64,000 bases of DNA, from NCBI RefSeq assembly GCF_030704535.1, contig NC_081815.1, positions 7,884,501 through 7,948,500 of the forward strand, in the 5' to 3' direction. Shown piece by piece: positions 1-12,400 of the stretch. The first letter of the stretch is position 1, and every line of letters starts with the position of its first letter. Under the pieces are notes generated by a model. The model had not been told where the DNA came from. It did no database searches and saw only the letters and a list, made by a program, of their open reading frames with translations. Source of the stretch: Vitis vinifera. Taxonomy: Eukaryota; Streptophyta; Magnoliopsida; Vitales; Vitaceae. The position numbers and the translations under genes are program-made.

Positions 1-1512
1 TTGGTATATGATTTAATTAGAAAAGAAGACTATAATTAATCAAATTACTACATAATTATACCAAATTTGTCATTAAGTCCTTTTGTTTCCAAATCAAAAC
101 AATTTCTTCCTTTGAAATTAAAAGAAACTCAAAGGTTAGCTAGCATAATAGCTAGGTCATCTCCAATCAGATTATTAAGGCTAATTATTTTTTTTCATTC
201 TTTTTACTCTCTTTATTCACTAGAGACTAGCAAAGTTCAAGTTGAAAGGATGATTAGAGCCAAAATTTGTACCCCTAGGGACATATATATGATATGATTA
301 ATGCAATATAAAAGGCTTAACTCATCCAAATTAACTTAAATTAGGCTAAGACCCTAGTTATGGATTTAATATATATTTTCAACTTAATGTCATGTGAAAA
401 TGAGAAAAATGATGCAAGTTGTAAAGGTATGGTATTGAAAAGTTGATTTCAATAGTTAAAAGTTTATTTCAAGATCCTAGTCTAAACCCATGTAGCCAGT
501 CCCTATAAAGGATGGCAGAGGAATGAAATTTTTTTAATACCTACCTTACAAATTTGGAATAAATGTAAACCAAGTTTGGGTTGGTTTTGAATATTTTTTT
601 TAAACTTAGGATGGATTTAGGAATTACTTTATTCTAAACTCATCCTAACTATATATAATATTAAAAATGGTTAATTTTATTCACCTCCATTGACGCTTTA
701 GCTAAATACATATATAGCCCTCATAGGTTTGAACTTTCATCAAATACCTCCCTTATTTTAAGTGAAAAGGAAGATGAATGAAAATTAGAAATGAGAATGA
801 TATGGAAGATATTTAATAAAATTTCAAACCATTGACGGTTAGGTGTATTTAGCTAAAACCTCAAATGAAGTGAATGAAATTAACTCTATTAAAAATTATT
901 TTTATTTTTTGAATATATATAAAATATTACTTCTCATAAAAAAGAAAAATTGAGACAATTATGTTTTGGGCCCAAAATTAACATTTGGTTCATATAACTT
1001 ACATAATTAATAGAAATGATACAAGATGTTAATAGACCAATATACCCTTCAAATTTTCATATATTACATTTTAAGGATATAAAATAATGATGGACTAAAA
1101 TACCCAATGACCTTTCACATAAGCTTTTTTAAAATTTGAATTTTAACAATTTGCAATTTTCACTCCACTATTCGCACAACCATAATAATTCTATTTTAAT
1201 AATTTGGATTTTTGCATTTTTTTTAATTTTTTTTATAAATAATTGAAAATCAGCATTATTTTCTATTTTAAATTATAAATAAGAAAAATTATGTTCAAAA
1301 ACTATTTTAAAAAATACTTTCTAAAAAATGGTAATATGATTTATATTTTTTATATTTTCTTTTTGAAAAAAATATTTAATTGAAAAATGAAAACTATTTT
1401 TAAAAATAAAAATTGAAAACCTTGTTTAGTACTATTTTTTATATGAAAATAATAAAAAGAATTAAATTTTATTCATTGATTATCCATTTTTATTTTTTTT
1501 CCATTAGTTATT

Positions 1513-1572
<60 letters not shown>

Positions 1573-2045
1573 TATAGTATGTTTACAATTAAACCAAGGA
1601 ATTGGTCAATTATGTGTTTTTTGTGTGACTATCTTTTATATGAAAAATAATTAAATATCTAAATTATATATATTTATTACTCTTTTTAATTTTATTTTCT
1701 TTCTTTATTTTTTGTCTAATAAAAAATTTTAATATATCCATAATTAACAAAGTAATAGATTAATTGTGCACATTTTGATCTATTAAAATAAATTACTTTC
1801 TAATTTAAATAAATAAAATGAAATAAGTAAATAAATTTGGGGTTATTTCTATTTTTTAACATATCTTATATTAATATTTTTTATGGTTGAATAAATTTTT
1901 TATTCTTTTTTCTTTATTTCCAAAAATAAAAGGAAATAAATAAATAAACTTAGCTTAAATAATAGTTTTTAAGTAATTTCTTTGTCTTATTTTTAATTAC
2001 ATTTTGCATTGAAAATAAAATAAAATAATGTTTTATTTGTTTTAA
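1..2045. other. AT-rich non-coding DNA with an AAT microsatellite
   Basis: I see no gene here. The only open frames are short, of low complexity and match nothing I recognise. Poly-A/T tracts are frequent. A long perfect AAT/TAA microsatellite occupies about 1514-1571. The stretch looks like decayed intergenic or transposon-derived DNA, but I cannot place it in a family. Confidence 0.6.
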
Positions 2046-2049
2046 TTAT

Positions 2050-3270
2050 TTTAAATATCAAACTATTGGGCACATAGTTTACACACTCATATGGATATAA
2101 TTTATGCATATATATGAAATTTATACCATTATACAATGTTATTACACTAATTGTACAAGGGGTGTACAAGACTGTATATTTTGAACAATTTTTTTTTTTT
2201 TTTCTTGTCATCTAAGGATTATACGCTCTCCTACCACAAATTCTTTTATTTTATGTACTTTATTTAACTCGCATATAACAATTCAAATACTTATCTTAAT
2301 AATTATGTTTAGGGAAAAATTTTGTTTTTACATTTTATATCATTTTTTAAATCAAACTATTGGAAACATGGTTCACACATCATATGTGAACATAATGTAT
2401 GCATATGGATAAAATTTGCACCATTGTACAAGAGTGTTATACTAACTATACAAGGTAAACGTTCAATTGGACAAAATAAATGTTCTAACTGTACAAGATA
2501 AATGTTCTAACTGTACAAGACAAATGTTCTAACTATACAAGGGGTATACCGGGCTATCATTTGTGAAAGATTTCAATCAATTTTGGACAACTTTTTTTTT
2601 TTTTTGTCTTGTCATCTAAGGATTGCACATTCTCAAGGTACACATTCCTCTATCACACACTCATCTTATACATTTTATTTCATTCGCATATGACAATTCG
2701 AATACTTATCCCACTAATGATGTTTGAGAGAAAATTTTGTTTTTCCATCTTCCACAATTTTTTGAACCAAACCAATGAAAACATGGTTAATCTACCTATG
2801 GTTACACATTGAGTAAAAGGTATATGGAATTTGAGTCATTGTACAAGATATTTACACTAAGTGTACATGATAAATATACTAACTGTACAAGGGTGTACAA
2901 GACTATTATTTATGAAGGATTTTAAGTGATTCTGAAAAACTTGTTTGTTTATTTCCTCTAACCGAGGATAGATGACATTCCTCACACACATTGGTTAAGC
3001 ATACATTCATCTTATGCACTTTATCTAACTTGTATATGGTCATTTGAATAGGTACCTCACTTATGATGATTGTAAAACAAAATTATACAATAATTTTTCT
3101 TCTTTTTTAAAACAAAATCAATGCAAACATGGTTAACCGACTTATTGTTAGATATTCATGAGATGATGTATGAAATTTAAGTTATTGTATAAGGGTATTA
3201 CACTAACTGTACAAGACAAATTTACTAATTGTATAAGGGTGTACAAGACTACTTTTTGTTAATGATTTCA
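2050..3270. repeat. Degenerate tandem array, about four units of 0.3-0.4 kb
   Basis: The phrase 'caaactattgg-acatggtt-acac' recurs in diverged form near 2058, 2351, 2765 and 3116. Each time it is followed by 'ccattgtacaagrgtgttacactaac', 'gtgtacaagac' and a poly-T/'cttgtcatctaaggatt' or 'ctcaaggatt' segment. Unit spacing is therefore about 293, 414 and 351 bp. The second unit is longer because it holds a 22-bp sub-repeat (ataaatgttctaactgtaca plus ag) three times at about 2477-2545. No protein is encoded. Its origin (tandemly duplicated transposon or minisatellite) is unknown. Confidence 0.7.
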
Positions 3271-3936
3271 AGTGATTTTGAAAAATTTTCCCATTTTTTT
3301 CCACTCAAGGATTTTTCCGCACTCAAATTCTCTCACTCAAAAATTGTTTCGAATTTTATTTTTAAATTTCATCATCAAAATTTTGTAATTGCATATTTTG
3401 TTTTTGTAGTTTAGCAATGTTCTTTCTTTCCACTATTTTTTTTTTTTTTTTGTGAAATTTTATCCAAATGAATCTATATTTAAAATTATAATCATATTTA
3501 TCAAATTTTTTACTAAAATTATCTTTAATTCTTTTAATATATTTATACTCATTTATTTAAAAAATGAAAAACTAATTTTTTTTTTTTTTTTTTTGTAAAC
3601 ATGTTCTATTACCTTTCAAGTAAAAAATTAGATAAGTTTGAAAGTTAATAAAAAAAATTAAATACCACTTTCAATAATTTTTAGATAAAATTTTGTATAA
3701 TTTATTTTATTTGAAATTTAATTTTTAAAGTTTTACTAAAAAATTGTATTGACAAATTTCTTGTGTGAGTCAAAATACTTTGTATTAGTTTATCTAGATA
3801 ATAAAAATTATTAATATAATATTAGAACTTCATATCTTAGTTATTTTTTTCAATAAATTTATCTTTTAAAAAATTTTAAAATTTTAAAATTAAAAATTAA
3901 AAAGCCAATATATATATAATAAAAGTGAAGTGATAG
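3271..3936. other. AT-rich spacer, nothing recognised
   Basis: Homopolymer-rich A/T sequence with no coding potential, RNA gene or recognisable element. Confidence 0.5.
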
Positions 3937-6700
3937 TGTGGACCCCGCATTTTGGCTCATGCGTTTCCCACTCGATGGTAGCTCGATTTTTATTTTGAAA
4001 AAATGATTTTATTGATTAAGAAAATGACTTGGAGTCGCCACTTATTTTTGTTTTATTTTTAAAAGGGTAAACAAAATAAGAAAGAAAACCCTAAGTGTGA
4101 CTCCTTATTTTGGAAAAGGTGATCTACGAAAAACCGGATCGGGCTCGAGGGTCAGGTTACTTATTGGGAAGGTACAGTAAAAGACCATAACACCCCTCTA
4201 AGTCCCTAAAGTCGGGTCTCTACTAATAAAATGAAGTTGATGTGGCAATTTACGAGTAAATCAATGAATATCCTGAATGATCATGCACACATAAGAGTCG
4301 AGACATGCATAGACAACGATTAGAGGAAAAATAGGTACATACCTGGGCAACGAGCCGCCACGCGCTATCAATAGAGAGGCTTAGCGCACAATTTAGGAAT
4401 ACTTGCATGTATGTCAGAGAGTAGGGTAAATCAATCACGTATGATAATCAAAGCAAGCGATCAATCAATTAATCATGAAGTCACCCATGTTGGGCCACCA
4501 CCCAAAGCCGTTTATTTAGCATGACTTAATGTCACAGATTCCATTATTCTGGAATTATGAAAAATTCGTTCACGCTTATTAAAATCAAGAGGAGCGGAAG
4601 ATCGTTTGAAAACCAGAGCGGAATTAAAACTATTTGAGAGAAAATTAGACTTTTGAAATTTAATTGAAAAAAAATGGAATCTCGAAGATCACTAGAAAAT
4701 TGGAGTTTTAGAGTTTATTCGAAGATCGGACTCTTAGAGGTTGAATGTGAGAATGTGAATTTTAGAAATCGAATTTGAAAGAGGTTGGAATTTTGAAAAT
4801 GATTTGAGGGTTCGGGATCTTAAAAAAAAATTAAGTTACGAAAATTGGGATTATGAGAGTTGAATTTTGAAAGATATCAGAATCGTAAGTTATTTGAGAA
4901 GTAGGAATTATGAAAGTTGATTTATAAAAATTGGAAGTCTCGAAAATCATTTGAATGCGGACTTTTTTTAAATGAACAAATAAAATGGTAATAAAAATAA
5001 TGATGGTAACAAATGAGTAACTGGGTAAATTTGGTAATCGGAGCATTAGGAATTGAAAATTAGGTTCGGAGATAGGACACTTGGAATTTTAGATAGCTAA
5101 ATTTAGAAATCGAAATTTTAAAGAATTAGACTTTAATGACTGAGATTTTTAAGAGAAATAAATGGGTAAATATGGAATAATATTATTAATTAATCAAAAC
5201 GATATTTGGACGGATGAATAGTGAATAGTGGGGTATGTGAGATTAAAAATTAAATTGGAAAATCGGATTTTGACGAAAGGGATATTTGAACAGATGAAAG
5301 TGAATAGTGAGATTTTGAAAATTAAGTTTGGAAGTCGGATCTTTGAATAATTGGACTCTAATTATTGGAATTTTTAGAAGAAAGAAATAAACAAACGTGA
5401 AATTTATAACAATGATATTTGAATGGATAAAAGTGAATGGTGGAATTTTTTAGTCTCAAGGTTAAATTTGGAAATCCGGTTTTGAAGAATTGAATTTTAA
5501 TGATTGAAATAAATAAATAAATAAACACGAAATAATGATACTAATTAACAAAAATAATGTTTAAACGAATAAAAAAGAGAATAGTGTAATTTTTCTAATT
5601 GAGAATTTGAATCAGGGCGTTGGATTTTTAAAGGATATGACTTTGAATAAATAGGTAGGTATGAGATTATAATACTAATTAACGAGAATAATATTTAGGC
5701 GAATAAAGATGGATAGTAGAATTTTTGGGATTGAAGTTTTAATTAAGGCATGGGATTTTCGGAAGATTGGACTTTGAATAGACATGGAATAATGATTCTA
5801 ATTGATGAGGGTAAAATTTAGACGAACTGTAGGATTTTTAGGATTGAAAAATTGAGTTAAGACAAGAAATTTTTGAAGAACTAGGTTTTAAATAAATAGA
5901 CGAATACGAGATAATAATCCTAATTGATGAAAATAAGATTTAAACGAATTGCTGAGAAACTAAATTAAGACAGGGGATTTTTGGAGGATTAGGCTAGATA
6001 AATAAATGAATGTACAAGATGATAATTCCAATTGATGAACATAAGATTTAAACGAGTATTTGAAGAATTAAATTACGACATGGGATTTTCTTAATGGATT
6101 AGAATTCGAACAACTAATAATACGGGATGATGATTCGATTTATGAAAATAAGATTTAAACAAGTATTTGAAGAATTAATTTAAAGCATGAGATTTTTGAA
6201 AGATTGGTATAGATAAATAGATGAATGTATAGGATAATAATTCTCGTTGATGAACATAAGATTTAAACGAGTATTTGAAGAATTAAATTACGGCATGGGA
6301 TTTTCTTAATGGATTAGAATTCGAACAACTAATAATACGGGATGATGATTCAATTTATGAAAATAAGATTTAAACAAGTATTTGAAGAATTAAATTAAAA
6401 CTAAGAATTTTTGAAGGATTGGCATAGATAAATAGGAGAATATAGGATAATAATTCTAGTTGATAAATATGAGATTTAAAAGAGTATTTGAGGAATTAAA
6501 TTAAAACATGTGATTTTTTTGATAGATTGGACTTTGAATAAATAATAATACGGGATAATGATTTGATTTATGAAAATATGATTTAAACAAATATTTTGAA
6601 GAATTAGAATTAGGTTTTAACGAATGAGATTTTAAAATGTGATAAATAGATACATACGAAATAATAATAATAATTAATAATAATAATGTTTAAGCTGGTG
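3937..6700 (+). mobile_element. LTR-like sequence with an internal tandem-repeat field
   Basis: A sharp change in composition at 3937 begins TGTGGACCCCGCATTTTGGC. It continues through moderately GC-rich text (a 'gtgactcct' motif, and 'accggatcgggctcgagggt' near 4134) of the kind found at the 5' end of plant LTR-retrotransposon repeats. From about 4600 to 6660 it becomes a field of diverged repeats built on 'gaattaaattaagacatgggatttttg', 'ataatacgggatgatgattc' and 'aataagatttaaacgagtatttg'. The best-preserved part repeats every ~213-215 bp: 'agtatttgaagaattaaatta' starts near 6055, 6270 and 6483. I found neither a matching second LTR, a primer-binding site nor any gag/pol, so the class is a guess. 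The repeats are directly visible. Confidence 0.4.
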
Positions 6701-9470
6701 AAGTTGAATATTATAAATCTCGAGATAAATATATAATTAATAATTTGTCTTTAAGTTTGAGCTAACTAAATTGGTGAAGATAAAATAAAAAATAAAAAAG
6801 GAAAATGAAAATGCATGAATAAATTAATAACTTACTAAAGCTAAAGATTTAAAACTAACAATTGTTAGGACATGAGGTAGCTATATGGGCTCACTTATCA
6901 TGGACCTAGGCTGGGCTCCAAAAACAAGCCCTTATCTGATACTATGGGCAAGCCCAATGGGCTAGTTGGATCTCAAGCTTGGGCTGGGCTCCAAAAATAA
7001 GCCCAAATCTAATGCTAGCATGGGCGGCCTCAAGAAAACATCTTCCTCACCAACCCGCCCCGCCTAGCTGCATCACCCTCACCACCCCTCCGCGGCGGCA
7101 GCAATGGAGAGAGGAGCCGCGGTGGCGGTATTCGCCTTTCTTTCAACAAATTCGCATCCTCTTCTTCTTTTGAGAAGGTACCCAGACATCCACCCTGAAG
7201 ACATCGCGGAGTCGCTCCTTCGCCGTCGGTCCGGCATTCCTGGGATCTTAGCAGATGGATCGGAGAGGAGCTCCACCTTGTTCGCGTCTCCTTCCCAGCG
7301 TGAGACTATGACGACGACGCTGACCCTGGGTGCACGTGGAGCGACCAGAACCTTGGCATCGAGAGGTGGTGAGGAGCGGGATTTTCACGGAGATGGATAT
7401 GGAAAAATGGGTATTCACGTGGATGTTGCAGGGGGGGGGGGGGGGGGGGGTAGTCATGCAAGTTTTTCATGCATGTGAGAGGAGAATGGGTGTGGAGTCT
7501 AGAGAGGGAAAAGGTGGTGGAAACGTTAATGGATGACTGAGGTGAGGAATGAAGGAGTGGGGGTGAGTGAAAACGTCTATGGGGAATGGCCATGCATGTG
7601 AGTGAATAGGTGCCGAGTGGTGAGAGAGAATGAGAGAAACAAGCTAGTATTCTTGCTCACGGGCGGCATGGGTGATGAGAGCATGGTTTTTGAGATGGAC
7701 AATCCAAAAGCGATATCCAACGTCCCAAAAAAAAAAGCAAACTAAACAGAGGAGATGGTGGAGAAAACAGAGTACACGTAGCAAAAAGCATAAACAAGAG
7801 AAATGAAACAAAGAAAAGACAACTGTTGAGTCTCATTCCATTCCATATACGTTAATGGGATGGGTATGGGTGAAATAAAAAAGGAAACTAGAACATGACC
7901 TCTCGGAAAGGAACAAAAACAATAATGGGTCCATGTTTAAAACATTCCCGAATGAGGCAACGCGCTAGCAACCTTCAAGCAATAAGAGGAATCCACAAAC
8001 AGCAAGAAAAACAGGGGTGAAAAGTTCAAAACAGGAAGTGTATATAAAAAAACAATAGGTTCGGATCCTACCTGAAGTGCGAAAATGAGGGTAAAATAGA
8101 TTTTCCGATCCTTCTCAGTTTGCTCCTTCCTCTCTAAGCTCGCCCTCTCCTCCTGACTCCTCAACCTTTCTTCCTTTTTTTTTTTTTGTGGCAACCGGTG
8201 CTATCTTCCCGGGCAAGCCATTACCTCCCTTTTTCTGTTCATCACATCAGCAGCATGGCTTCTCTTTGCTGTTCCTCACATCAGTAGCATGGCTTCCCTG
8301 TCTCTTGCAGAACGCATGGAGAGGGCCCCCCCCACCTCTCGGTTAAATTTTTTAAAATATGGTTAATGTAAAAAATATAAAAAATAATTAAAAATAAAAG
8401 AAAAGTATAAATGAAAGGGTAATATAAATTTAAAATAAAAAATAAAAAATAAACTAAAAGATAAATACAAAAAAATAAAAAATATTTAGATGAAAAATCC
8501 CAAATTTTTTTATCTTTGCTTATAATAAGAGTAAGAAGAAGATTCAATATCTTTAAAAATGAAAAAAAAAACATTTTTGTTTTTTATTTGACATAAAATA
8601 GAAATATAGATTGGAAGAAAAAAAAAAAGTTAGAAATGAGTAATACTTAATAGGGAATAGAAAAATGAAAAAAAACACAAAAAAATTGAAATTCACACTC
8701 ACTATGTGTCTATATAAGGGTTAAGGGTATTTTAGGGATTAATGAAGGATAATATCCTTTTTCTCAATTTTCAGACTTTCTTTGGGTGTTAGGCTTAATT
8801 AAGTAAGATATATGGACTAGATCTAACTGGGCCCAAAACACAATTCTCCGAAAAAAAATTTAAATATTTATAATATTTATTTATTTATTTATAATGCAAT
8901 TTAAAATTTTAAAAGTAAAAATAAAATAAATAGGAGGATATGGGAATTTCCTATGCCCTCCCCCCTCGCCCCGCCCGGTCCGTTTATTTTTATTTTTTTT
9001 GTTGGGCCCATCCCCGTAGGGCCCTACAGCATGCACAGCCATTGTTTGCAAGCTCAATTTGTTACCCTCTGTTTTTAGCTTAAAATGTGTCCACTGTAGA
9101 GTGCTTCATGGAAACCACAAACTGGACGATTGGAAGGCCATCACTTCCTCCAATCGATAGGCCCTTGTCGCTGTTATTCTTCTTCTTTACCAAGCTCCAA
9201 ATATGTATACGAACAAGATCAACAAGTACTAGAAAATAAAACCAAGATTCATGATTTAGTCAAAGCAAACTCATTAGTTGACAGCGAATATTACCGTTGA
9301 TAAAAATCTCTTCATTTCTTATCTTCCCCCTTAATAATGATCGCTAACAGAGACATAATAAAAAGGACAGACCAAAGGAGAAAAAAAAAAAAATACAAAT
9401 CATTTGCAGCTTATACCAACTAGCTATGGTAGTACTAGTAGGTTTGATAATTCCCCCATATGGGATAACA
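6701..9470. other. Intergenic region with a GC-richer island and a G20 run
   Basis: No convincing gene. A two-copy repeat 'ggctgggctccaaaaa-aagccc' occurs at about 6911 and 6982 (spacing ~71 bp). The segment 7010-7640 is richer in G+C than its surroundings and carries open frames up to 124 codons on both strands, but none has recognisable motifs and several cross the homopolymer of 20 G at 7431-7450. A short duplication of 'cacatcag-agcatggcttc' lies at about 8240 and 8278. The rest (8340-9000) is A/T-rich. Confidence 0.5.
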
Positions 9471-12400
9471 TTAGCCCATGGTGTATGAGGGGGATGGTAA
9501 ATTGATGACAGTGCTCTTGATCTTGGTCATCATGTTAATGCTGTTGGTAATTCCTTGTGAACCGATTCCACTGTCCTTCAAACCCTGCAGATATAGCATT
9601 TGACAAGGTCCCTTTCAAAATAATGGTCTAAGAAAAACAAGTAAGGATGATAATTTCAATTTCAAAGTAATAGAAATTTGTGGGGGGTTGGTTTTCTTCA
9701 GAGTTGGTTCACCTGGAATGGAAAATGATCTGGCCCACGAGCTGGTGCCGAGTTGATTTGAACTGTTCCTGTCTCCATGGCATCACTGATCAAGATTGCT
9801 TTGTTGATGTCCCTTGTGAAGACGCAACCCTGTGTTGCAATCCAATGAACATACTTGTTATGTTGGTGAATTGATAAGTGAAATTTTGATCATGAAGAAT
9901 CCAATGGGAAGACTGCCATTATATGCTCATATGTAATGGTGGATTGAAGAAAAGATGAAGCACTAAACTGAGAAAGCAAGCATAAATGAGTTTACCTGGA
10001 GGCCAAAGTTGCTAGCATTGCAATGGTGGATTCCTTCTTCAACAGAGTTGATCCTAAGTACAGGCAAAACTGGACCAAAGGGCTCCTCCCATGCAATCCT
10101 CATATCAGGCCGAACATTATCTAACAACAAAGGCCAAATAAGGTTGCCCTCCCTCCTGTACTCCTGGCAAAATGTTGCTCCTTTCTGTTTAGCATCCATA
10201 ACCAAACCTTCAATGAAATTTGCAGAGGACTCTGAAACAACTGGAGTGATATCGCAGTCATCCTCCGGTGGCCCAACTGTCAGTTTTGCTACTTTAGCGT
10301 TCACTTTCTCAACAAGAGTGTCGGCTATGGATTCCATCGCCAAGACAACCTTAACAGCAGTGCATCTTTGACCACTATAGATGTGGGTACAAAGGAAACA
10401 AAACATCTTATTTTAGGACTTGTGCCAAAAAATACTTGGAATGATTTTGGTGCCACAAAGAAGCAGATCATATGCAATGAATGGGTCCAGAGAATAGGTA
10501 GTCCTATATTTGGACGACAAGAAGTTTTGACTCCTTTTGGAAAACAAGCCATCAAAGGTCTTCAAAAACATAGAAATAATTCCTTTTACTTCTGGCAGGA
10601 AGTTTATTTTTCTTTTCAGAATGTAAGCTAGTCTAGAATACAAGGCTGTTTGCTATTGAATTAATGCATAACATGAGATAAATGAGAGACATATAGCTGG
10701 CTTAATGGAAAACTTCACTCACCTGTAAGAAAAGCCTCCTTTAACGATGTTTGCTGCAACCAAATCTAGGTCAGCATCTTCAAGCACGATGCAGGCATCT
10801 TTTCCTCCCAGCTCCATCTGAAGCGGAATCATGCCTGCCTTCTTTGAAATTGCAACACCAGTATCTCCGCCAGTGAAGCTGAGAACCAAGTATGCAAATT
10901 TGGGATGAATATGCAACCATCAGGAAGGAAGAAATAAATGTAAATGTATTACTACAAATTTACAGGAAGATGAGTTAGTATCACCTTATACAGTTCACCC
11001 CAGGATGCATTGTAAGGAAGTCACCAATTTCAGAGCCTTTCCCAGTAACACAGCTGATAACGCCTTTTGGAAAACCGGCCAGGTGAAAGCAATGCACCAT
11101 ATGAAGAGCAGATACAGCGCCCTGCAAGAAGGTTAAGTCTTTAGGTTCCATTTTACAGGTTAATGCAACTGTTTTAAAATCCGGACCCGCCAGTTCGGTG
11201 CAACGGACCATTTTGGGGTTGAACCGTCCAACCTGGCAGTCTAACTGTTAAACCGGATGAACCGGTTTCATGTGAACCGGGCAACATGTTGACCGACCAA
11301 AATCATAATGGGTTGCTTCCCAGCCCACTAAGCTCTTTGCTTTGTGCTGGTATGTGCAAGCTATTTATATAGCTCATTTACTTTGTGGTTTCCAATGTGG
11401 GATGTGGGATAGGTTATAAGTTATTAACAGAAAAGAAATTCTACATGGTGAGGATGTGGAGTTGAGGTTGCCAAAACAAAGAGAGAACCACTATGCTACA
11501 CGGTTCCTTTATTAAATATATTGTTGCATATATATATAATTTCTGGTTTATTTTTATAATAAGTATCAACAATAAGTATGAAAATAATATGAATTAATTA
11601 ATATAATAATTTTTAAAATAATTAAATACATTGATACTAAGATAAAATTAAATGTTATAATTTTATTTTCATATTTATATTTATATTTATCATTTAATTG
11701 ACATATCAAACATAAAAAAAAGTTTAATGTTGTTAACAATTTTAATTATATATATATTTTTTAATTTCATAAAATTATTTTTAATTTTAATAAAATAAAA
11801 ATTATATATCTATAATACCACTAGTTTGGTCACCGGTCTGACCAATGAATCGTAAATCGATAACTTTTTTGATTCAATGAACGGTTTGATTCTAAAAACA
11901 TTGTTTTATACCACTCTGCTAACACTAATTGGTGGCATAGAGGAAGAAGCATGACACCTTGTCAAAGTGCAATTACTGGAGAGATCTGATTGAGAAGGAA
12001 GATAAAAATCATTGGTTTGTTGTGTTCATATAACTTAAAATTATTCTACACATTAATATGTATAAGAGTGCATTTAGTCATGATTTGGATGTTTGTATTA
12101 AATGGATTCTAAATGATGAATCTGTTGCTTCAAATGCCCTGGAATCAATTTAAATTACGAACATCTCCTCAGTAAATTTATAAACAGAGTTCTTAGATTG
12201 GCATATGTAAAGCTGCTGATGCCCATTACCTAGTCTAATGTTAAAAGATTAAGCAGAAACATGAATTCATTCAACCAAATACCTGAGTCGGAGGCTTGAG
12301 CACGATTGAGTTTCCAGCGATCAGTGCAGGAGCAATTTTTGAGACAGCAAGGTTGACCGGATAGTTAAATGGTGGAATGGCCAAGATTACCCCAAGTGGA

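Noticed and set aside
2477..2545. CRISPR-like array from the three 22-bp repeats
   Set aside because: The copies are directly adjacent with no spacers and vary in sequence; the context is a plant nuclear minisatellite.
7104..7478. A 124-codon open frame in the GC-rich island as a gene
   Set aside because: No domain or conserved motif, low-complexity Gly run created by the G20 homopolymer, and overlapping frames on both strands, as expected from base composition.
10009..10371. Plus-strand 120-codon open frame
   Set aside because: It is the antisense shadow of GAPN exon 7, whose minus-strand frame has the catalytic SGQRCTA motif.
11168..11910. Extra GAPN exon in intron 4
   Set aside because: The nine exons already give the full 496-residue protein in frame, and this segment is repeat-like with stops in all frames.
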